NCBI GenBank assembly: GCA_002238765.1 | Contig: MPMZ01000001.1 | Coordinates: 1-64,000, forward strand | Length of the DNA stretch: 64,000 nt | From: Nitrospira sp. bin75 | Lineage (GTDB): Bacteria > Nitrospirota > Nitrospiria > Nitrospirales > UBA8639 | Reading direction: 5' to 3' | Shown here: positions 34,224 through 43,061 of the stretch, one piece after another | Numbering within the stretch: position 1 is the stretch's first letter | Layout of the letters: each line of letters starts with the position of its first letter | The notes under the pieces: generated by a model | The model's database searches: none | The model's input: the letters and a program-made list of their open reading frames with translations, nothing else | Told to the model about the DNA's origin: nothing | Translations under genes and position numbers: made by a program

Positions 34224-37200
34224 ATGCTGCCCGACAGCCACGCGCGTCATGGCGCCGTCACGGCGTCGGGGACCAACGTCGTGGTGACCGCGGGGGCGGG
34301 CACGGGCAAGACCTCCCTGCTCATCGACCGCATTCTCCACCTGTTGACCAGGCGCGATCATCCGCTGTCACTGACGCAGATCGTCGCCGTCACCTTTACC
34401 AACAAAGCGGCCAGTGAATTGAAACTGCGAGTGCGCCACCGGCTGCGACTCATGAAGGAACTTGCCACGGGCCTGGATGTCGAAGGGCAACCCCACGGTC
34501 ACGAAATCCAGTCGATCCGGACGCTTCAGGAGTCCTCCGGTCTCACCGACGAGGAGTTGGCAACGGTGAGCGACGAAGCCATGCGCGAGGTGGAACGGGC
34601 GCAAATTGAAACGATTCACAGCTTTGCCGGCCATCTCTTGCGGTTGTATCCCGTGGAAGCCGGCGTCGATCCGTCGTTTCAGGAAGACGACGGCACACGA
34701 TTTCAGGAGCATTTCAATCACGAGTGGGACCGGTGGGTGCAGCGCGAATTGGATGCGGGCGGACGCCGGCATGACGCATGGCGGCAAATCCTGACGCGCT
34801 ACAGCCTGGATGACGTGAAAGAACTCGCGCGGGAGTTGACAGATGAATTGATCCCATTGCCCGGAGTCCTCAACCCGCAACGGGAAATGACGCCGCATCT
34901 TCGATCGTGGCTGGCGTCGTTACGCGGGCGCGGCTGCCTGTTGCAGGAGACGAATCAAGGGAACCTGAAGATCAATCGTCTGCTCGATGGCGCCGTCGCG
35001 TTGTTGGCGGACGTGGAAACGAAAGGAACGCCGCGGCCTGAAGACGCGGAGGGAAGCCCCGCCGCCACGGTGCTTGAACAGACGATTCCGCCGAAGACGA
35101 AGGACTGGACCGTCGAAGACTATGAAGAAGCCAAGGGGCTGATCAAGGTCGCACAGGCGATTCAACAATCGGATTCGAATTCGGTATGGGATACCGTGCA
35201 ACTCCTGGCCCCATTCGTCTCCCGGTGCCGGACCTCGTTCGTGGAGAACGGGCTGGTGTCGTTTAATGGATTACTCGCGCGGGCGCGGGCCCTGCTTCGA
35301 GACCATCCGCGCGTGCGTGCCGAATTGAAGGAGCAGTATCAGACGATCATCGTGGATGAATTTCAGGATACAGATCCGGTCCAATACGAGTTGATCCTGT
35401 TTCTCGCCGAGGCGAAGGGCATGGAAGCGCGGGAATGGCATCGCGTGCAGCCGGAGCCGGGGAAATTGTTTATCGTGGGCGATCCCAAGCAATCCATTTA
35501 TGCGTTTCGACGCGCGGATATCGAAGCCTACGATACCGTCGTCCGGCATCATATCCTGGCGGCTCAGGGAGTGCAGTATTCCTTGCAAGGGAACTTTCGA
35601 GCCCATGACCAGGTCCTGGGTCCGGTGAACCGCTGTTGCGCCAACTTGTTTCCGTCGGTCTCCGTCGAAGGCGTGCAACCGCATTATGAATCTCTCGTGC
35701 CCGTGCCGTCGGACTCGCCTCCCTTGCCCCGCGAACGGATGGAGCTTCGCGTCGTGGCTCTTGCGCAGGAGGACGCGGATGCGGAAGCGGCCAGTCGCGC
35801 GGAAGCGGACGCCCTGGCGCGCTGGTTACGGGAAGACGTCCTGGACAAGGAACATCTGCTCCTGGGCGGCCGGTCAGTGCCGGTCCAGCCGCGCCACGTG
35901 GCGATCCTGTTTCGGACCTTCGCCCATCTGCGAATCTGCCTCGAAGCTTTTCGGCGGCACCACCTGCCTTGCCTCACCGAAGGGGAAAGACACTTTTATG
36001 AACGCCAGGAAGTCATCGATTGCAGCCTCGTGTTGCGCCTCTTGACGGACCCTTGTGATGAACTGGCCGTAGTCGGGGTGCTGCGGTCTCCCTACGGCGG
36101 CTGCTCCGACGCGGAGATCGAATCGATCGTGCACCGGGGATTCCCTGATGATTGGACGCACGCGTCGTCCCTCACGCACCTGCCGCCGATTTTTTCGATC
36201 CTGCGTTCGTTGCGAACGGAGATACAATCGCTTCCGGTTCCTGAGGCCATCCAGCACGTGTTCCACACACTGCCCCTGGCTGAATTGGCTGCGGCTTCCC
36301 TTGACGGCGAACATGCCTTGGCAAACGTGTGCAAATTTCGGGATATCATGCTCGACCTGGCCACGGGATCAGGGTTGACGCTACGGGGAATCGTTCGCCA
36401 GTTGAAGGAATGGGTGGACGATCCCCCCGAAATGGGAGAACGGGCCATTGTCGAAGAAGGGTTGATGTCCCAAGGTCCGGCCGGAGCGATCCGGTTGTTG
36501 AGCATCCATAAGGCCAAAGGGTTGGAATTCCCCATGGTCATCCTGGCGGGCCTGCACAGGGACGTCACTCATCAAAAACCGCGGGTCTGGACGTCTCACG
36601 ACTGGCTGACCGACACCGCAGGCCTTCGACTCGGTGAGGCGTCCGACCTCGGGGGAATTTATATAGAAGCCAAATTAGCCGAACGACAGCGAGCCGAACA
36701 GGTACGGTTGCTCTACGTCGCCATGACGCGCGCGCAACGGCGTCTCGTGTTGTCCGCGGCGCTGCACGGGAAAGGGACGATCAAAAAAGGGACGTTTCTG
36801 TCGTTAATCGCGAACGGCCTGGATCTGGATGTGCCGGCCATGGTCGAGGCGGCACAAGCACAGTCACCGAGCGAACACCTGGTCGAGAACGTAGCCGTGA
36901 CCACGTCCGTTGTACCGGCTCTTCAGCCCGCGAAGCCTGTCCTGACCAGAGTCGAAGGGCCTGTCCTGAGCAACGTCGAAGGGAAGGCCCGGCCCGCTCA
37001 ACCTACGTGGAAAGCGTCCCTGCCGGATCGTGCGGGATACCAAAGCCGATGGGACGAATGGATGCGGCAAAGGGACATTACCCGGAAGACCCCGCAGTTC
37101 CTCTCCGCGACGCAGATGACGGGCAACCCGTCGTTGCGCGCGGTTTCCATGCTTCCGGGGGAGTTGTCCGTAGAATTGCCGGGACAATCAACATTTCCGC

Positions 37201-37751
37201 CGCGCAAGAAGACGGCGTCGCCGCCCGGGTCACCGGATCGAAGCGCGGTCATCGGGACGCTTGCGCATCGCGTGTTGCACGGCTGGGATTTTGCCGCTGA
37301 GCCGGGCGCCATGCCGGCGTGGATCGAGGACTGTTGCCGGATATACCTTTCAGAGAGATGGGCCTCGGAGACGGACGGCGTGTGTGCGGAATTGCAGGAA
37401 CTCTTCGCACACTTTGTCGAATCCGAACCGTATGCCATACTCCGGCAGGCGGAAATTCTGGGCAAGGAAATTCCCTTTGCGATTCCCTGGGAGAGTGAGG
37501 AGCCGGATGCGGGGCGTCTCTCGGCCCGCGTGATCGAAGGGGTGATCGACGTCATGTATCGCCGGGGCGAGCAGATTTGGATTGCCGATTACAAGACGCA
37601 TCAGGTAGAGGAACACACCCTGGCGAACGTGGTTCAGGAATACCGGGTACAACTGGAGATCTATCGTCGAGCGGCAGCGTCGGCCTGGGGACGGAGCCCT
37701 GTCCGGGCACAACTTATATTCTTACGGAGTGGACTCGGCGTCGAGGTTTGA
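34224..37751 (+). CDS. addA: AddA-like UvrD-family helicase/nuclease
   Basis: A 1175-residue protein with superfamily 1A helicase motifs in order: Walker A TAGAGTGKTSLL (about 22), motif Ia VTFTNKAASELKLR, Walker B IIVDEFQDTDP (about 375), motif III GDPKQSIYAFRRAD and motif V SIHKAKGLEFPM. The C-terminal RecB-like nuclease has EGVIDVMYRRGEQIW and IADYKTHQ (about 1105-1125). It pairs with the AddB-like protein for double-strand break processing. ATG 34224 is preferred because residues upstream to 34149 are translated repeat DNA; no classical ribosome site is visible. An in-frame REP insertion (36935-36986) encodes PVLTRVEGPVLSNVEG in the linker before the nuclease. Confidence 0.88.
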   Translation: MLPDSHARHGAVTASGTNVVVTAGAGTGKTSLLIDRILHLLTRRDHPLSLTQIVAVTFTNKAASELKLRVRHRLRLMKELATGLDVEGQPHGHEIQSIRTLQESSGLTDEELATVSDEAMREVERAQIETIHSFAGHLLRLYPVEAGVDPSFQEDDGTRFQEHFNHEWDRWVQRELDAGGRRHDAWRQILTRYSLDDVKELARELTDELIPLPGVLNPQREMTPHLRSWLASLRGRGCLLQETNQGNLKINRLLDGAVALLADVETKGTPRPEDAEGSPAATVLEQTIPPKTKDWTVEDYEEAKGLIKVAQAIQQSDSNSVWDTVQLLAPFVSRCRTSFVENGLVSFNGLLARARALLRDHPRVRAELKEQYQTIIVDEFQDTDPVQYELILFLAEAKGMEAREWHRVQPEPGKLFIVGDPKQSIYAFRRADIEAYDTVVRHHILAAQGVQYSLQGNFRAHDQVLGPVNRCCANLFPSVSVEGVQPHYESLVPVPSDSPPLPRERMELRVVALAQEDADAEAASRAEADALARWLREDVLDKEHLLLGGRSVPVQPRHVAILFRTFAHLRICLEAFRRHHLPCLTEGERHFYERQEVIDCSLVLRLLTDPCDELAVVGVLRSPYGGCSDAEIESIVHRGFPDDWTHASSLTHLPPIFSILRSLRTEIQSLPVPEAIQHVFHTLPLAELAAASLDGEHALANVCKFRDIMLDLATGSGLTLRGIVRQLKEWVDDPPEMGERAIVEEGLMSQGPAGAIRLLSIHKAKGLEFPMVILAGLHRDVTHQKPRVWTSHDWLTDTAGLRLGEASDLGGIYIEAKLAERQRAEQVRLLYVAMTRAQRRLVLSAALHGKGTIKKGTFLSLIANGLDLDVPAMVEAAQAQSPSEHLVENVAVTTSVVPALQPAKPVLTRVEGPVLSNVEGKARPAQPTWKASLPDRAGYQSRWDEWMRQRDITRKTPQFLSATQMTGNPSLRAVSMLPGELSVELPGQSTFPPRKKTASPPGSPDRSAVIGTLAHRVLHGWDFAAEPGAMPAWIEDCCRIYLSERWASETDGVCAELQELFAHFVESEPYAILRQAEILGKEIPFAIPWESEEPDAGRLSARVIEGVIDVMYRRGEQIWIADYKTHQVEEHTLANVVQEYRVQLEIYRRAAASAWGRSPVRAQLIFLRSGLGVEV
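36935..36986 (+). repeat. REP element inserted in frame in the AddA-like gene
   Basis: Two CCTGTCCTGA..GTCGAAGGG units in tandem encode PVLTRVEGPVLSNVEG. This is the intergenic REP family seen at 192, 27587, 39690, 48464 and 57140. Confidence 0.85.
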
Positions 37752-37771
37752 GTAGGATAGATAAACCCGAC

Positions 37772-37885
37772 AACTCCCTCGCCCCTTGAGGGAGAGGGCT
37801 GGGGTGAGGGGACCCTTTTTTCCCCTCCTTTGTAAGGACGGGAACTTTTTCCGAAGGGGGAAAAGTTGGGAGGTAGAGAGTAGCG
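37772..37885. repeat. Composite repeat block
   Basis: A CTCCCTCGCCCC..GGGTGAGGGG palindrome is joined to a TTTTTCCCCTCCTTTGTAAG segment and a long TTTTTCCGAAG inverted repeat. The second part is nearly identical to 41008-41070. Confidence 0.75.
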
Positions 37886-37931
37886 CAAAAGAATTCTGTC
37901 CCTTCAAACACGTGAGGAAAGGAGAACGTTC

Positions 37932-38405
37932 ATGCCACCGAGCAGTTGGAAAATTGGATGCCTGATCTGCAGTCTCGTCTTTCTCTGTGCCTGCAGCAGC
38001 ACGGGGAAAGCGAAAATCACAGCCTTGAATGCCCCGGGCGGGAGCAAGCCTGCGGCAATGTCGGCGGTGAAAGCAGGCAACCAGGCGTTTGCCGCCGGGC
38101 AGTGGGCGGTGGCCAAGCAGCATTACGAAAAAGCCATCGGCGTCCAGAAGACCTTGGCAGAGGCGCATTACAATCTGGCTCTGACCTTGGATCGCTTGGG
38201 ACAGCGAAAGCAAGCCGACGTACACTATACCGAAGCCGCAAATTACGCTCCCGGCCATCAGGTCATTTGGAATTCACGGATTTACCGGCGGTATGGTGAC
38301 GTAGAGACAAGCGGAGGAGGCGGCTTATCAAGCATCCCGGGCCTTGGAGGACTTGGCGGCATCGGCGGCGGCAGTCCTGGCGGGGCCCCACCCGGAGGAT
38401 TTTAG
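37932..38405 (+). CDS. TPR-type lipoprotein
   Basis: A 157-residue lipoprotein: signal peptide with lipobox LCAC (Cys about 21), then one to two TPR motifs (AGNQAFAAGQWAVAKQHYEK; AHYNLALTLDRLGQRKQADV) and a Gly-rich tail (GLGGLGGIGGGSPGG). TPR lipoproteins of this size often scaffold envelope assemblies. GGAAAGGAGAACGTT lies before the ATG. Its 3' end overlaps the convergent lgt gene by 4 bp. Confidence 0.75.
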   Translation: MPPSSWKIGCLICSLVFLCACSSTGKAKITALNAPGGSKPAAMSAVKAGNQAFAAGQWAVAKQHYEKAIGVQKTLAEAHYNLALTLDRLGQRKQADVHYTEAANYAPGHQVIWNSRIYRRYGDVETSGGGGLSSIPGLGGLGGIGGGSPGGAPPGGF

Positions 38406-39280
38406 ACGATCTGTTTTCTTACTCCCTCTCCCCGTCGTGGGAGAGGGTTAGGGTGAGGGGGCTTCTCGCGGGTTGCCTGCGTTCTGTAGCCTCTCAGGAT
38501 CATCGTGAACCCGAGGAGAATCATGGGAATGCTCAAAAGTTGTCCCATGGTCAGGGGACCCAGGATAAACCCGAGATGGGCGTCCGGTTCTCGAAAGAAT
38601 TCGGCGAAGCTTCGAAAGAGACCGTACCCGGCGAAGAAACTCCAAAAGACCGTGCCGGGGGGCGTGGCTTTCCGGCCCAGGAACCAGAGGATCCCGAACA
38701 GGGCCGCTCCCTCCAGCGCCGCCTCGTATAATTGCGAGGGATGGCGACAGGCCGACCCGCCCCGCGGGAAGACCATGCACCAGCCAACGTCCGTAGGCCG
38801 CCCGTATAACTCCCCGTTGATAAAGTTTCCCAAGCGTCCCAGGCCCAACCCGATCGGAGTGACCTGCGCCGCCAGGTCCGCAATCGTGTATGGTGCGAAT
38901 CCTTTCTTATAGCAGAAGAGCGAAAGCGCGATACAGACGCCGATCAACCCGCCGTGGAAAGACATCCCGCCTTCCCATACGGCCAGAATTTTCAGAGGGT
39001 TCTGCAGGTAGTATGCCGTTTTGTAAAAGAGGGTATAGCCCAAACGCCCTCCGAGAAACACGCCGAACGCGGCATAGACGATCATGTCGGACAACTGGGT
39101 CGCGCCTAACGGGACGTTCCGGCTGGCGGCCCGATGTTTGATCAGGAAATACGCCGCCAGCAGCCCCAGCAGGTACATCAGCCCGTACCAGCGAAATGAC
39201 AGGGGTCCCAACCGAAAAAAGACCGGATCGATTTCGGGGAAGGAAAGAGAAACCCACAACGGAGGGATGTAAGAGTCCAA
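38402..39280 (-). CDS. lgt: Prolipoprotein diacylglyceryl transferase
   Basis: Inner-membrane enzyme that adds diacylglycerol to the lipobox cysteine of prolipoproteins, the first step of lipoprotein maturation. The 292-residue protein has about seven membrane segments, MSFHGGLIG, and the Lgt signature LGRLGNFINGELYGR; HPSQLYEA is also typical. It would process the lipoproteins encoded in this window. The last ~18 residues (PPHPNPLPRRGEG) come from an intergenic palindrome that supplies the stop codon, so the native C terminus was probably replaced. Confidence 0.95.
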   Translation of the reverse strand: MDSYIPPLWVSLSFPEIDPVFFRLGPLSFRWYGLMYLLGLLAAYFLIKHRAASRNVPLGATQLSDMIVYAAFGVFLGGRLGYTLFYKTAYYLQNPLKILAVWEGGMSFHGGLIGVCIALSLFCYKKGFAPYTIADLAAQVTPIGLGLGRLGNFINGELYGRPTDVGWCMVFPRGGSACRHPSQLYEAALEGAALFGILWFLGRKATPPGTVFWSFFAGYGLFRSFAEFFREPDAHLGFILGPLTMGQLLSIPMILLGFTMILRGYRTQATREKPPHPNPLPRRGEGVRKQIV

Positions 39281-39419
39281 AACGGATATCCAGTCGAAAG
39301 AAGCGGCCCGATGACGATCCGGACCAATATAATGGGCGAACCCATCCTAGGGAGGCGTTGCCGGTTTTTCAAGGGACGCCACGCCCGCATGCTGAGCCGT
39401 TCACCTCTTCGTTGATCAT

Positions 39420-39545
39420 TTCCCCCTCACCCCAGCCCCCTTCGACAAGCTCCCTTCGGCTACGCTCAGGACAGGCTCTCCCACCGTGGGGAGAGGGAGT
39501 CTCTTCCTTTCCCCTCCTTTGTAAGGAGGGGCGAAGGGGAGGTAG
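39420..39545. repeat. Nested composite repeats
   Basis: A CCCCTCACCCCAGCCC...GGGGAGAGGG palindrome is split by the REP segment TTCGACAAGCTCCCTTCGGC...CAGGACAGG. A CCCCTCCTTTGTAAGGAGGG palindrome follows. Confidence 0.7.
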
Positions 39546-39684
39546 AGACTGCGGCTCAGGATGACCACGCCGGTGTTTCGTTCATGATGACGACAACACG
39601 ATACAAGGATGACAGCCTTTGAGTATTTGCCTCCACAGTTGGTGACGGGGTAGAGTCTGTGAGAGTGGCTACGTGAAGACTGGA

Positions 39685-39750
39685 AACGCCTGTCCTGAGC
39701 CCGTCGAAGGGCCTGTCCTGAGCGTAGCGGTAGCGAAGTCGAAGGGGAGG
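39685..39750. repeat. REP pair upstream of the Mrp gene
   Basis: CCTGTCCTGAGCCCGTCGAA and CCTGTCCTGAGCGTAGCGGT..CGAAGGG lie just before the Mrp ribosome site; the purine-rich end (GAAGGGGAGGATC) may serve as that site. Confidence 0.7.
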
Positions 39751-39758
39751 ATCATGAT

Positions 39759-40640
39759 ATGAGCGACGAGGCTCCAACGCACGCGACTCCGGGAACCCAG
39801 GAAGCCCAGGAGGCCGTGTTGCCCGGTGTTAAACATATTATTGCGGTGGCGAGTGGAAAAGGCGGAGTGGGCAAATCCACGGTCTCCGCGAATCTGTCCG
39901 TGGCGTTGGCGCAAACCGGCGCCAGAGTCGGGCTGATGGACGCGGATATTTATGGCCCGAACATTCCCATGATGATGGGCGTGCCGGAACCCCCGGAAAA
40001 AAAAGGCGACAAGATCAAGCCGGCTGAAGCGCATGGCGTGAAGATCATGTCCATGGGGTTCTTTGTGCCGGAAGAAACCGCCATCGTGTGGCGGGGCCCC
40101 ATGGTGCATACCGCCATCCAGCAGTTTTTTCGTGACGTGCTGTGGGGAGAGTTGGATTACCTGCTGGTGGATTTGCCGCCCGGGACAGGCGATGCTCAAC
40201 TGAGCCTCTCCCAAATCGTGCCGCTGACCGGCGTCGTCACGGTGACCACGCCACAGGAAGTGGCACTCTACGACGTGCGCAAGGGCCTGATGATGTTCAA
40301 GAAAGTGAACGTCCCTCTCCTGGGGGTGATCGAGAACATGAGTTTTTTCGTCTGCGGGCATTGCGGAGAACGAACGGAGATCTTCTCGTTTGCGGGGGGC
40401 GAGCGCGCAGCGAAAAAATTCGAGATTCCCTTCCTGGGTCGCATTCCCTTGGACCCGGCCATTCGCGAGGGTGGAGACGCGGGCATGCCGGTCGTCGTAT
40501 CGGCTCCGGATTCCCCGCTCACCCTGGCGTTCCGGGGGGCGGTGGAGGCGCTGCAAACACGCGTCAAGGAACTCAGTGAATCGTCAGGGGCAACCCTCAG
40601 CGAGATGGTGAAGAAATTGAAAGAACCCATGGAATCATAA
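39759..40640 (+). CDS. Mrp/ApbC-family Fe-S cluster carrier ATPase
   Basis: Mrp/ApbC/NBP35 proteins bind and transfer [4Fe-4S] clusters to apoproteins. The 293-residue protein has a deviant Walker [13 protein letters not shown] (33-40), [12 protein letters not shown] and the cluster-binding FVCGHCGE (CxxC, about 194). The N-terminal DUF59 domain of long Mrp forms is absent. GAAGGGGAGG lies upstream. Neighbouring Rieske ferredoxin starts 20 bp downstream, so they are probably co-transcribed. Confidence 0.93.
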   Translation: MSDEAPTHATPGTQEAQEAVLPGVKHIIAVASGKGGVGKSTVSANLSVALAQTGARVGLMDADIYGPNIPMMMGVPEPPEKKGDKIKPAEAHGVKIMSMGFFVPEETAIVWRGPMVHTAIQQFFRDVLWGELDYLLVDLPPGTGDAQLSLSQIVPLTGVVTVTTPQEVALYDVRKGLMMFKKVNVPLLGVIENMSFFVCGHCGERTEIFSFAGGERAAKKFEIPFLGRIPLDPAIREGGDAGMPVVVSAPDSPLTLAFRGAVEALQTRVKELSESSGATLSEMVKKLKEPMES

Positions 40641-40660
40641 AAGATCGGTGGAGGATCTCA

Positions 40661-40984
40661 ATGGCGGAAATGGTCAAAGTGGCGAACACGGATGAGGTGA
40701 AACCCGGAGAAGGCATTGTCGCCGAAGTCGAGGGCAAAGAGATTGCCGTCTTCAACGTCGATGGCACGTTTCATGCCATTGACAATACCTGTGTGCATCG
40801 TGGGGGGCCATTGGGCGAAGGTGAGTTGATCGGCGAAGTGGTCACCTGTCCCTGGCACAGTTGGGAATACAACGTGACGACCGGTGCCTGTGTCACGAGT
40901 CCGTCCGCATGCGTGGTCCGGTTTCCCGTGGTAGTGGAAGGCAACGACGTCAAGGTCGACCTCGAACCGGCTTCCCCGGCTTGA
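40661..40984 (+). CDS. Rieske [2Fe-2S] ferredoxin (NirD/BphF-like)
   Basis: A 107-residue soluble Rieske protein with both cluster motifs: Cys44-x-His46 (NTCVHRGGP) and Cys63-x2-His66 (VTCPWHSWEYN). Such proteins carry electrons to oxygenases or other enzymes; no oxygenase is adjacent. It follows mrp by 20 bp with GGTGGAGG as ribosome site, and Mrp could supply clusters. Confidence 0.93.
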   Translation: MAEMVKVANTDEVKPGEGIVAEVEGKEIAVFNVDGTFHAIDNTCVHRGGPLGEGELIGEVVTCPWHSWEYNVTTGACVTSPSACVVRFPVVVEGNDVKVDLEPASPA

Positions 40985-41007
40985 GTCAATCAGTCACTCC
41001 CGCCGCT

Positions 41008-41070
41008 CTTTTTCCCCTCCTTTGTAAGGACGGGAACTTTTTCCGAAGAGGGAAAAGTTGGGAGGTAGAG
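41008..41070. repeat. TTTTTCCGAAG repeat, second copy
   Basis: Nearly identical to 37815-37878, including TTTTTCCCCTCCTTTGTAAG and AAAAGTTGGGAGGTAGAGA. Confidence 0.75.
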
Positions 41071-41112
41071 ACATGTGTAGCGCCGTATATTGGGTCATGA
41101 TCAAAGAACAAC

Positions 41113-41970
41113 ATGACTAACAAACCAAACCGCCTCAGCCGGCAGGAACCGATCCGGTTGCAGCGTCGTCCGCCCAGCTTGGCAAAGCTGGATATGACGA
41201 AGCACGTCGGCCGCAAGGAGTACGAGACCAAGCTGGCCCGGCTTCAGGTTCAGTTGAAGGAACTCTCGCTGGCCTACCAGTCCCAAAGCCGGCGCGCCGT
41301 GATCGTGTTGGAAGGATGGGACGCCGCGGGCAAGGGAGGCGTCATCCGGCGGATGCACTGGCCGCTCGATCCGCGCGGCCTGAAAGTCTGGCCGATCTCT
41401 GCACCCACCCCGGAGGAACTGGATCACCATTACCTGTACCGCTTCTGGACGCGCCTGCCACGGTCCGGGCAGCTCGTCATCTTCGACCGATCCTGGTACG
41501 GCCGGGTGTTGGTGGAACGGATCGAAGGCTATGCCACGAAGGCCGAATGGCAACGTGCCTACGGTGAGATCAATGAATTCGAGCGCATGCTCGACGACGA
41601 CGGCGTCCGGCTCGTCAAGATCTTCCTGCACATCACGCCCGAGGAGCAACTCGCGCGATTCCAGTCGCGCTTCAATGACCCCCTCAAGCGCTGGAAGCTC
41701 TCCGAGGAAGACCTCCGCAACCGGGTCCGCTGGGCCGACTATGAGGTAGCGATTGAAGAAATGTTCCAACGAACCTCGACCGTCCGGCGGCCGTGGATCG
41801 TGATTCCGGGCAACAGCAAGCATTACGCTCGGCTTGCCGCGATCGGCGCCATCGTCAAACAGCTGGCGGATGGAGTGGACCTGGCCCCGGCCGGCCTCGA
41901 CCCCAGCTTCGAGCAGCGGGCCCGCAAGCACCTCGGTCTCCACCAGCCCTCCGAACGAAAAGGGCGATAA
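41113..41970 (+). CDS. Polyphosphate kinase 2 family protein
   Basis: PPK2 enzymes transfer phosphate between polyphosphate and nucleotides. The 285-residue protein has Walker A VLEGWDAAGKGGVIRR (68-76), the lid region and Walker B-like VIFDRSWYGRVLVERIEG, all diagnostic. The exact class (NDP or NMP phosphorylating) cannot be set by eye. The start is supported by the conserved length; the downstream gene begins 28 bp after it. Confidence 0.92.
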   Translation: MTNKPNRLSRQEPIRLQRRPPSLAKLDMTKHVGRKEYETKLARLQVQLKELSLAYQSQSRRAVIVLEGWDAAGKGGVIRRMHWPLDPRGLKVWPISAPTPEELDHHYLYRFWTRLPRSGQLVIFDRSWYGRVLVERIEGYATKAEWQRAYGEINEFERMLDDDGVRLVKIFLHITPEEQLARFQSRFNDPLKRWKLSEEDLRNRVRWADYEVAIEEMFQRTSTVRRPWIVIPGNSKHYARLAAIGAIVKQLADGVDLAPAGLDPSFEQRARKHLGLHQPSERKGR

Positions 41971-41998
41971 CGTCGCCCGGTCATGCTATAAGACGACC

Positions 41999-42796
41999 AT
42001 GGAAGAACAGCCCAGGCTTGGCTCCGGGCAAGGCGCCGCATGGTACCGGGTCGTTCTCGCGTTCGCCGCCTTTCTGATACTCGTGAACGGCGATCCTGCG
42101 AGGGCGGGAAGCGACGATACCGCTCTTGATTTCGAGTGGGCGGAGACCTACGCCGGCGTCTTCGCAGGCTATGGGCGCATGAATACCCGGCTCGTCGACG
42201 TCGACGGTTTTGCCAACTGGGGCAATCCCGGTTCGGGTTCCAATTACAACGACGACGGGTTCGCCGGCGGCGTGCTTGTCGGGAAGAAGTTCGGGATCGG
42301 CCGTGTGCCTTTCAGGATCGAAGTCGACGGCACGTTCGGTGACCTGTCGGCGGACACGAACACACTCGATCCCGAAGGGCTGGACGAGACCGCGAAGGCG
42401 GAATTTCGCTGGAGTATCACGACACGCGCCGGCATTGAACAGGCCATTGGGCAGACAACTTTCTTCGCCACCGGCGGGTTGGCTATTGCCAGGATTGCCA
42501 ATTCGGTCACCGATATCGACTTCCCCCCGACGCGTGTGGACCCCGACGATTCCTTTCGCGACAGTTCAACGGAAATCGGTTGGGTCATCGGAGCCGGGGT
42601 CGAAACTCCGTTGGCTGCTGACTGGATATTGCGCTTCGAGGGCTCATACCTGGATTTCGGATCGAGTAGCTATAACGTGAACCGCTCCGGCAACAATTCT
42701 TGTGGCCCGGGCAATCCCCGCAGACCCTGCCCATACCACGTTGAACACAACCTGACCCTCGTCCGCTTGGCGATCATCCACCCGTTCAGTTGGTAG
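41999..42796 (+). CDS. Outer-membrane beta-barrel protein
   Basis: A 265-residue protein with a signal peptide (VVLAFAAFLILVNGDPARA). The mature chain alternates amphipathic strands typical of OmpA-like eight-stranded barrels (WAETYAGVFAGYGRMN, FAGGVLVGKKFGIG, TTFFATGGLAIARI, STEIGWVIGAGVET), ending in an aromatic residue (FSW) as expected for insertion by BamA. ATG 41999 was chosen over the longer frame that overlaps ppk2 because it starts the signal peptide. Likely surface protein, substrate unknown. Confidence 0.85.
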   Translation: MEEQPRLGSGQGAAWYRVVLAFAAFLILVNGDPARAGSDDTALDFEWAETYAGVFAGYGRMNTRLVDVDGFANWGNPGSGSNYNDDGFAGGVLVGKKFGIGRVPFRIEVDGTFGDLSADTNTLDPEGLDETAKAEFRWSITTRAGIEQAIGQTTFFATGGLAIARIANSVTDIDFPPTRVDPDDSFRDSSTEIGWVIGAGVETPLAADWILRFEGSYLDFGSSSYNVNRSGNNSCGPGNPRRPCPYHVEHNLTLVRLAIIHPFSW

Positions 42797-43061
42797 CGTT
42801 TGCCCGGCAGCGGCATTGACTTTAGACTCGCCTCAATAGCAATCTGCTGAAAAGGTTAAGTGGTGATAGTCACTGGCGGTAGTACGGAGTATCCTGACGG
42901 TCTGTTGACGAAGCAGGTGCAGCGCCGTAGGTCGGATTAGCGAAGCGTAATCCGACAATCAACTGGAAACAGCATGCGAACCGGAAGCCGAAGACATTTG
43001 CACAACGTGGCATCATTTCGGATAGCCGCCTCAATAGCGACGTGCCTTTACGGTCGAGACC
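42797..43061. repeat. Gap with GTAGGTCGGATTAG palindrome
   Basis: The palindrome GTAGGTCGGATTAGCGAAGC..GTAATCCGACA lies at 42929-42958, an uninterrupted example of a family that is opened by other repeats elsewhere. No gene is seen. The composition changes here to the restriction-modification island. Confidence 0.65.
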
